A program made the position numbers and the translations under genes. The notes below the pieces were generated by a model, which saw only the letters and a list, made by a program, of their open reading frames with translations, was not told the origin of the DNA and did no database searches. This document shows positions 58,746-64,000 of a DNA stretch of 64,000 bases, one piece after another; within the stretch, counting starts at the first letter, position 1; each line of letters begins with the position of its first letter. Source of the DNA: Amaricoccus sp047275745 (lineage in GTDB: Bacteria; Pseudomonadota; Alphaproteobacteria; Rhodobacterales; Rhodobacteraceae); contig NZ_JBKQWU010000017.1 in the NCBI RefSeq assembly GCF_047275745.1, positions 18,025-82,024 of the forward strand, given 5' to 3'.

Positions 58746-59933
58746 CTAGGTCCGCCGGGCGCCGTCGCCCAGCGGGGTTCCGTCGGAGTCTCCCGCGGGA
58801 CCCTTCACCGGCGCCGCCGGCAGCAGGGGAAAGCCGTCCTGCCAGCTGGCGCGGTTCTCCCAGACCGCGCCCCAGCGGATGGCGGCCTCGCGGAAGCGGT
58901 CCTGGCCGGTGAGCCGGGCCACGATGCCGCCGCCGAGCTTGCGCGTCAGCGGCCAGAGCCGGATCATGCCGATGCCGAGCGGCCGCTGCCAGGGTTTGAG
59001 ATAGCGTTTCGCGAGCGTGATCCGCGCCTTGAGCTTCAGGCTGTCGCTCGAGAGCTTGGGCGAGGAGGCGCCGCCGAAATGGATGATCTCGGCCTCGGGC
59101 GTCATCCGCGGCCGGGCGAGGCCCTGGCCGCGCGCGCGCCGGCAGAGATCGGCCTCCTCGCCATACATGACGAAGGAGAGGTCGAAGCCGCCGAGCGCCT
59201 CCCAGATGTCGCGCCGGATCAGCAGGAAACAGCCCATGATCACCCCGACCTCGCGCTCGCTGTCGCGGGGCCAGTCGCCGTAATATTCCGGATTGAAGAA
59301 GGTGCTGCCCCCGAAGGCCACGGAGAGCCCCAGGAGCCGGGAGATGATGCTCCAGAAGGTCTGGTCGTCGAAGGCGCAGGCGGGGTCCAGCACGCCCTCT
59401 CCGGTCACTGTGCGCCCGCCCCAGATCCCGGCATCGGGGGTCCGTTCGGCGAAGGCCATCAGCTTGTCGATCGCGCCGTCGAGGATCAGCGTGTCGGGAT
59501 TGAGCAGGAGCAGGTATTCGCCCCGCGCCGCGCGGGCGGCGATATTGTTGCCCTTGGCGAAACCGTGGTTTTCCGCGCTCGCGATCAGCCGGACATCCGG
59601 ATGGGTCTCGGGCGGGAAGGCCCCGGCGATCGCCGCCGCTGAGCCGTCGGGCGAGACATTGTCGAGGACGATCACCTCATGGGGCGTCTTCGTCTCCGCC
59701 TCGACCGAGCGCAGGCAGTCGAGCGTCATCGCCTTCGTGTTGTAGCTGACGACGATGATGGAGAGCTTTGGGTCGGAGAGCTTCGGGCCGGAGGGCTTCG
59801 GGTGGGAGGCTTTCGGCGCTGCGAGATCCCGCGCGCCCGTCGGCAACCCGGTCGGCAACCCGGTCGGCGACCCGGCCGGCAACGGGGCGGGCAGGGGAAT
59901 GGGGCTCTGGTCGGTCATGAAGGTCTTTCTCAT
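58746..59933 (-). CDS. Family 2 glycosyltransferase (rhamnosyltransferase-like)
   Basis: 395 residues from ATG 59933; the ATG at 59918 (MTDQSP) is an equally plausible start. About 50 Pro/Gly/Lys-rich residues built of repeats (GSPTGLPTGLPTG, PKPSGPKLSDPKLS) come before the GT-A domain. The domain has LSIIVVSYNTKAMTLDCLRSV, VIVLDNVSPDGS, GFAKGNNIAARAARGEYLLLLNPDT and GCFLLIRRDIWEALGGFD / MYGEEADLCRRARGQG. This is the WcaA/rhamnosyltransferase subtype (NPDT in place of DxD). The DNA repeat GTCGGCAACCCG accounts for part of the N-terminus. Sugar specificity not determined. Confidence 0.88.
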   Translation of the reverse strand: MRKTFMTDQSPIPLPAPLPAGSPTGLPTGLPTGARDLAAPKASHPKPSGPKLSDPKLSIIVVSYNTKAMTLDCLRSVEAETKTPHEVIVLDNVSPDGSAAAIAGAFPPETHPDVRLIASAENHGFAKGNNIAARAARGEYLLLLNPDTLILDGAIDKLMAFAERTPDAGIWGGRTVTGEGVLDPACAFDDQTFWSIISRLLGLSVAFGGSTFFNPEYYGDWPRDSEREVGVIMGCFLLIRRDIWEALGGFDLSFVMYGEEADLCRRARGQGLARPRMTPEAEIIHFGGASSPKLSSDSLKLKARITLAKRYLKPWQRPLGIGMIRLWPLTRKLGGGIVARLTGQDRFREAAIRWGAVWENRASWQDGFPLLPAAPVKGPAGDSDGTPLGDGARRT

Positions 59934-60633
59934 TCCGGCTCATTCGGGCGCGCGAAGCGGCGAAGCGGGCCGGCACTCATAACAGGAAAAATCCGCGGGT
60001 GACCATCGGCGGGGCACGGACGCGGGTACGGGTACGCGAAACGTCGCGGATCGATACATCATGGCCGCGGCCGCGGGAATGGGCTTCGGCGCGGACATGC
60101 GCGTGGATACGGGCCGCGTGGATATGGGCCGCACGGATATGGGCGCGGAATCGGAACCGGGGGCGGAGATCCTGAGTCCGGAACGACCGATTCCCGACCC
60201 GCCCGTCGCCGGGCCTTTCCGTGTCGTGATCGACATGCCGATCTGGCCTTTCGTCTTTACCAGTGAATCAGGAACCGCTTAAGAGACCCGCTCGGAAGAC
60301 GCCGCCCATGAGCGGCGGTTCCTCCCTCACGGGAAGCGAATCTAGAAGAAAACAAGGCGAAAAGGAACGGGGCGGGGGCACGCGAAGGCGTGATCGGCGT
60401 GAGCGACCCCCCCCTGGAACGGCGATCGCCGCCCGGGGTTGATGTGGCGGGAAAGCCGCACCCGGACAGCGGTTAAAAAGGGGTGAACGCATTTTATCTT
60501 TATTTTTCAGTAATAATAGGCGGTTTTTCTCCTATGGGGTTTTGAGGGCTCCACAGGCAACAAAAACGAGCGGAACAATGGATCAAAGCATGGGTAGGGA
60601 GAGGCTGGCCGGTTTCGGAAAGGATCATCGCGT
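59934..60633. other. 700-bp divergent intergenic region, no gene supported
   Basis: Between divergent glycosyltransferase and sulfotransferase genes. It includes a 15-bp degenerate repeat (GTGGATATGGGCCGC and variants, about 60100-60150) and a plus-strand frame of 73 codons at 60061 made of that repeat, with no ribosome binding site. From 60488 to 60570 the DNA is strongly AT-rich for this window (TTTTATCTTTATTTTTCAGT and following), the likely promoter zone of the gene at 60634. Confidence 0.5.
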
Positions 60634-61593
60634 ATGACGACCGCTGTGATGAGTGCAGAGTTTACCGCGCCGTTCAGTCCGGCGCTGGTGGTCCCGCTTC
60701 CGGAGGTCCGCCAGTGGCGGATCCATATCGGCGCGCATAAAACCGCGACGACGCATTTGCAGAACACGCTGACGGAGATCCGTCAGCGTCTTGTCGCGCG
60801 CGGGGTCGATCCGATCCCGCTTCCGGCGCTCAGGCGCGTCGGGATGGCACAGGCACTGAACGAGCGGCGCCTCGCAACGCGCCTGCCGATCCTGCGCGGC
60901 GTGGTGGCGAAGCGGATTCTGAGCGACTTGCTCGATCCGCTGCGCGAAGGTCCCGAGACGGTGATCATCTCGGAGGAGAAGCTGATCGGGGCGCCCCGCA
61001 GGGTGTTCTCCGATCCGTTCTATCCAATGGTCGAGCATATCGTGCCGACGCTTGCCACGCTGGGCGGCCGGGCCGATGTGACGCTGTTCCTGTCGATCAG
61101 GAACTTCCACGCGCAGCTCGCCTCGACCTATGCGCAGGAGCTGAGGGTGCTGCCGCCGCCCGAGGGCGGGTTCGACGCGATCCGCGCCCGCGTGGTCGCG
61201 AAGCCGCCGAGCTGGTTCGACCTGGCGGCGCGCATCCGCAAGGCGGCGCCGAACGCGCCGCTCCGGATCTGGCGGCAGGAGGATTATCGCGAGCATAAGC
61301 GCGAGATCCTGTCCGAACTCGCGGGCTGCGACACCGGCCCGCTGCCGCAGCTCGCCGACCCGGTGCGTACCAAGTCGCCCTCTCTCGAGGCGATCCGGGA
61401 AGCCGAGGCGCTGCCCCGGACGCTGTCCTCCGAGGCGCGGCGCCGGATCGTCGACGGGATCTTCGCCTCCGCCGGCCCCGGCACGCGCTTCGCGCCGTTC
61501 TCGAAGGACGAGGAGGCGATGTTCGAGGCGCATTACGCCACCGACCTGGCGCGGATGCATGAACTCGATCCGGAGATGGTGATGCGCTTCTGA
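60634..61593 (+). CDS. Sulfotransferase-like P-loop protein
   Basis: 319 residues, ATG with GGAAAGGA upstream. The PAPS-type loop is IHIGAHKTATTHLQNTL (about 30-46), and the 3'-phosphate loop is LFLSIRNFHAQLASTYAQEL. The HKTATT form with LQ is typical of a divergent bacterial sulfotransferase group found in exopolysaccharide loci. The middle holds TVIISEEKLIGAP, a normal acceptor-side feature of this group. No signal peptide. It lies alone between a long AT-rich leader and paired terminators, and is probably the third enzyme that sulfates the polymer. Confidence 0.8.
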   Translation: MTTAVMSAEFTAPFSPALVVPLPEVRQWRIHIGAHKTATTHLQNTLTEIRQRLVARGVDPIPLPALRRVGMAQALNERRLATRLPILRGVVAKRILSDLLDPLREGPETVIISEEKLIGAPRRVFSDPFYPMVEHIVPTLATLGGRADVTLFLSIRNFHAQLASTYAQELRVLPPPEGGFDAIRARVVAKPPSWFDLAARIRKAAPNAPLRIWRQEDYREHKREILSELAGCDTGPLPQLADPVRTKSPSLEAIREAEALPRTLSSEARRRIVDGIFASAGPGTRFAPFSKDEEAMFEAHYATDLARMHELDPEMVMRF

Positions 61594-61597
61594 GAAA

Positions 61598-61632
61598 GCC
61601 GGGCCCTTCCCCCGCCGGGGGGAGGGCCCGGC
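61598..61632 (+). terminator. Hairpin after the sulfotransferase
   Basis: A 16-bp stem, GCCGGGCCCTTCCCCC (61598-61613) and GGGGGGAGGGCCCGGC (61617-61632), with one wobble pair, directly after the stop codon and followed by CTT. Confidence 0.7.
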
Positions 61633-61720
61633 CTTCGGAAGAAGGCTGCCTTCGGGGAGAGCCTCCGGGTCCCTCGGAAAGTCCCGGAAACGGAAAGCCC
61701 CCGAAAAAACGGAAAGCAAA

Positions 61721-61766
61721 AACGGAAAGGGCCGGACCCCAGCGCTGGGGTCCGGCCCTTTCCGTT
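61721..61766. terminator. Perfect 46-bp palindrome, bidirectional terminator
   Basis: Two 23-bp arms with no spacer, from AACGGAAAGGGCCGGAC to the complementary end at 61766, centred on AGCGCT. It lies between the convergent genes ending at 61593 and 61816 and is preceded by three CGGAAAGC-like repeats (61690-61730). It may end transcription from both sides. Confidence 0.75.
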
Positions 61767-61815
61767 GCTTCGGGGACTTCCCCCGCCCCGGCGTTTTCGC
61801 CCGGGCGGGGAAGGC

Positions 61816-63159
61816 TCAGCGCAGCGTGTCGAAGGCCTTGGCGATCTGGAAGAAGACCGCGTTGCTCGAGGCGCTTTCCGGGTCCTCGTCGCGGGTACGG
61901 TAGCTGTAGCCCATGTCCGCGCTGATCGAGGAGGTGAGCTCGCGGCTGTAGGTCGCGGTCACCTGCATCCGCTCGATGTCCGGATCGTCCTCGTCCTCGA
62001 CATCGACCTGGATCGCATAGCTGAGATCGAGCTCGAAGCTCGAGACCCGGTTGATGTTGTGGACGTAATCGAGGCCGAGCCCGGTCACCCGCGCTTCGTT
62101 GCCGCCGCCGCTCGTGCCGGTGTAGTTCTGGAAGATCCGGCCGGCGACCCGGCCGCGGGGCAGGGTATAGGCCGCGCGGAGCGAGCCGAAGAACCGCGAA
62201 TCCGGCGCCGCCGTGGTCCATTCGCCGTTGCCGAGGATCACGACATCGGGGAGCGCGTAGCGGAAGTTGGCGTTGATGCCGGCGCCCTCGTCGTCCTGGG
62301 TGGTCTCGCGGTCGCCGGTCGCCTGATCGAGTTCGGTACGCTCGCGCCAGGCATAGTTGAGACCGCCGCCGAGGGTCAGGACCTCGGTGGGCGTGTAGAT
62401 GACGCCCGCGCCGACCTGGGTGCGGTCGAGTTCGGTCTCGGCGAGGTTGTCGGCGCTGTAGGTCAGGTAGTCCGCGGTGATCGTGCTCGCGAGCACCGGG
62501 TTGAGCTGCAGGTTCCAGGCGCCCTGACCCCGGAGGGTGGTGCGCGCGACCTGCTCGGGGTCCTCGTCGGTATAGTCGATCTGGGTGCCGATGAAGCGCA
62601 GCTCGTAGCTCGACCGGGTCGCGGTCCCCCAGATGACGCCCACGTCCGCGTCGTAGCGCAGCTCGCGGGAATCGCCCGTCAGCTCGTCGAGATCGTCGGG
62701 GTCCACATCCGGGATCGTCGGATCGGTGTCGACCGTGTACTCGACCTGGCGCTGGCGATAGGAGAAGGCGGCGTCGAAGGTGCCGTTCGCCCATTCGTTC
62801 TGATAGGTGAAATCGCCGGTGGAGGGCGAGGCGAGGACGAATTCGAAATCCTCATCCGCTTCCCAGAGCGCGCGCAGGCCGGTGTCGAGCCCGAAGGTCA
62901 GGATCTGGGTGTCGGTCTGGCGCAGGTAGTCGATCCCGATCCTCGTATCGGCGAAATAGGTCGTGCCGGGCGAGGGATCGTCGAGACGGTAGTTGTCATT
63001 GACCTCGAATCGCTCCGAGATCGTCGCCGTCAGGCTCGATCCGTCGGGCGGCGTCTCGAGGATCTCCTGGGCGAAGACGCCCCCGGCCGACCCGGCGAGC
63101 AACAGGGCCGTCAGGGAGCGCGCCCCGAGGGCGGGGGTCTTGTGGGAGGCGCGTCGCAT
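61816..63159 (-). CDS. Outer-membrane beta-barrel protein of the polysaccharide export locus
   Basis: 447 residues from ATG 63159; a GTG at 63174 overlapping the previous stop would add five residues. A signal peptide is clear (LGARSLTALLLAGSAGGVFA, then QEILE). The mature part consists of alternating strands with aromatic girdles, for example TATISERFEVNDNYRLDD, SRFFGSLRAAYTLPRGRVAG and SSISADMGYSYRTRD, ending in FFQIAKAFDTLR. It resembles the outer-membrane beta-barrel proteins found in Rhodobacterales and proteobacterial EPS loci. It is cotranscribed with the export protein at 63171 and may form or gate the outer-membrane exit of the polymer. Confidence 0.85.
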   Translation of the reverse strand: MRRASHKTPALGARSLTALLLAGSAGGVFAQEILETPPDGSSLTATISERFEVNDNYRLDDPSPGTTYFADTRIGIDYLRQTDTQILTFGLDTGLRALWEADEDFEFVLASPSTGDFTYQNEWANGTFDAAFSYRQRQVEYTVDTDPTIPDVDPDDLDELTGDSRELRYDADVGVIWGTATRSSYELRFIGTQIDYTDEDPEQVARTTLRGQGAWNLQLNPVLASTITADYLTYSADNLAETELDRTQVGAGVIYTPTEVLTLGGGLNYAWRERTELDQATGDRETTQDDEGAGINANFRYALPDVVILGNGEWTTAAPDSRFFGSLRAAYTLPRGRVAGRIFQNYTGTSGGGNEARVTGLGLDYVHNINRVSSFELDLSYAIQVDVEDEDDPDIERMQVTATYSRELTSSISADMGYSYRTRDEDPESASSNAVFFQIAKAFDTLR

Positions 63160-63170
63160 CACCCCATGCC

Positions 63171-63755
63171 TCACTCGAACAGGCGGCGTTCGGGAACGAC
63201 GATCACGTCGCCTTCGCGCAGGGTGATCATCGACTGGACTGCCCCGCCGCGCTCGACGGCGTTGTAGTTGAAGAGGAACAGCCGCTCCTGGTGCGTCGCC
63301 GGATCGGTGCGGCGTAGCTGGATGCGCTTGCCGGCGGCGAACCGGTCGAGCCCGCCCGAGAGCGCGATCGCCTGCAGGAGCGTGGTGCCCGGCTCGACGA
63401 GGACCTCGCCCGGCGTGTTGACCTGTCCGAGGACGTAGACCGGGAATTCACCGGCGTTCTCGTCGACGGAGACCACCGAGACGAAGACGCTCGGGCGCAC
63501 CGCGAAATTCGAGGCGAGACGGTCGGCGATCACACCCTCGACGCTGTCGACCGTCTGGCCGGCGGCGGCGATCGTGCCGGCGAGCGGCACGGAGATGCGC
63601 CCGTCGGGCAGCACCAGAACCTCCCGGTTCAGCGTGTCGTCCTCGAGAACGGTGACGGTGAGGGAGTCGCCGGGCTGAATCCGGTAATTGGAGCCCTGGG
63701 CGAAGGCGGGACTCACAAGGCTTGCGAGCATAAGGGCGAATGCAATCGGTCTCAT
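63171..63755 (-). CDS. kpsD: Polysaccharide export outer-membrane protein (Wza/KpsD/BexD family)
   Basis: 194 residues from the ATG at 63755, chosen because GAGGCGG lies just upstream; longer frames reach to 63878. The signal peptide is MRPIAFALMLASLVSPAFAQ. The export domain begins YRIQPGDSLTVTVLEDDTLNREV and continues with LVLPDGRISVPLAGTIAAAG and VYVLGQVNTPGEVLV (poly-export and SLBB domains), then LLQAIALSGGLDRFA. It lacks the lipobox cysteine typical of Wza and is short, the compact type. It would provide the outer-membrane passage for polymer pumped by the KpsM/KpsT/KpsE-like proteins. Start overlaps with the barrel gene suggest an operon. Confidence 0.88.
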   Translation of the reverse strand: MRPIAFALMLASLVSPAFAQGSNYRIQPGDSLTVTVLEDDTLNREVLVLPDGRISVPLAGTIAAAGQTVDSVEGVIADRLASNFAVRPSVFVSVVSVDENAGEFPVYVLGQVNTPGEVLVEPGTTLLQAIALSGGLDRFAAGKRIQLRRTDPATHQERLFLFNYNAVERGGAVQSMITLREGDVIVVPERRLFE

Positions 63756-64000
63756 ATACCGCCTCATCTGTTGGTTAAGGTCGTTTTTAAACATGGTTCG
63801 GTGATTGGCTGAAGGGCAAAACCGTCCCGGAACCGCGTGGGCCGCCCATTTGCTTCCGGATGCGTAGTCATTCTGCAACAGATTCCGCCTATCCGGCCCC
63901 TGATCCCCGCGGGGCGGGCGGGGCGGGGAGATCCGCCGCGCCGCGGGGGGCGGCGGAAAAACCGGTTTCCCCGCCGCCCCCTCCTGCTCTAGAAACCGGG
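63756..64000. other. Right-end intergenic sequence
   Basis: No gene seen. It contains the presumed promoter of the kpsD-like operon (minus strand), with a less GC-rich patch around 63770-63800, and then very GC-rich DNA to the window end. Confidence 0.4.

Noticed and set aside
60061..60282. A 73-codon plus-strand frame in the gap before the third sulfotransferase
   Set aside because: Composed of a 15-bp repeat, no ribosome binding site, no conserved pattern.
1..64000. CRISPR arrays, insertion sequences, transposases or integrases
   Set aside because: No spaced direct repeats of CRISPR type and no transposase or integrase frame were seen; the tandem repeats lack spacers.

Overview
The window looks like part of an extrachromosomal replicon (plasmid or chromid) of a very GC-rich alphaproteobacterium, most probably Rhodobacterales. 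The evidence is a RepA (RPA-domain) replication initiator next to parA-parB at 45.8-50.1 kb, five near-identical GTTCCGCGCGCGGAAC palindromes around that module, three 22-bp-phased iteron-like repeats between repA and parA, and a small protein resembling the head-spike base protein of Rhodobacterales gene transfer agents. Names are given from motifs and family knowledge; no database search was run.

Nearly all the rest is surface-polysaccharide machinery. From 0-10.4 kb lie nucleotide-sugar genes: an LhgO-like oxidase, two RmlC-type epimerases, an SDR epimerase, glucose-1-phosphate cytidylyltransferase (rfbF), an O-acyltransferase, UDP-glucose dehydrogenase (ugd) and a UDP-glucuronate-4-epimerase-like gene. 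From 10.5-19.2 kb lie two large paralogous double-domain glycosyltransferases flanking a sulfotransferase, then two GT2 enzymes. From 19.2-23.0 kb lies an ABC export system (KpsM-, KpsE- and KpsT-like). From 23.2-28.2 kb lie a remarkable adenylation-carrier-membrane-acyltransferase fusion, a second O-acyltransferase and galE.

From 28.4-32.3 kb is a three-gene minus-strand operon of unknown role (helix-hairpin-helix protein and two coiled-coil proteins), then a sulfotransferase. From 33.5-38.7 kb is a minus-strand operon of a GTA-type spike-base protein, an Ig-like-domain protein and a 1278-residue Ig/BNR-propeller protein. A large secreted protein of unknown function follows. At 42.2-45.6 kb a C-methyltransferase, a DUF4910 peptidase-like protein and an SDR (a set often seen with CDP-sugar genes) sit inside the parS-like array next to repA.

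After parB come a methyltransferase, a tRNA-Ser(GGA), three paralogous beta-helix proteins without Sec signals, two glycosyltransferases, a third sulfotransferase, and at the right end an outer-membrane beta-barrel protein and a Wza/KpsD-like export lipoprotein or secretin. Together the genes would make, sulfate, acylate and export a complex acidic polysaccharide, with putative surface- or particle-associated proteins that recognise or modify glycans.

A single N at 57605 is flanked by a 140-bp exact duplication, which marks an assembly join. Many genes carry short in-frame tandem repeats, and several of these repeats duplicate stop or start codons.
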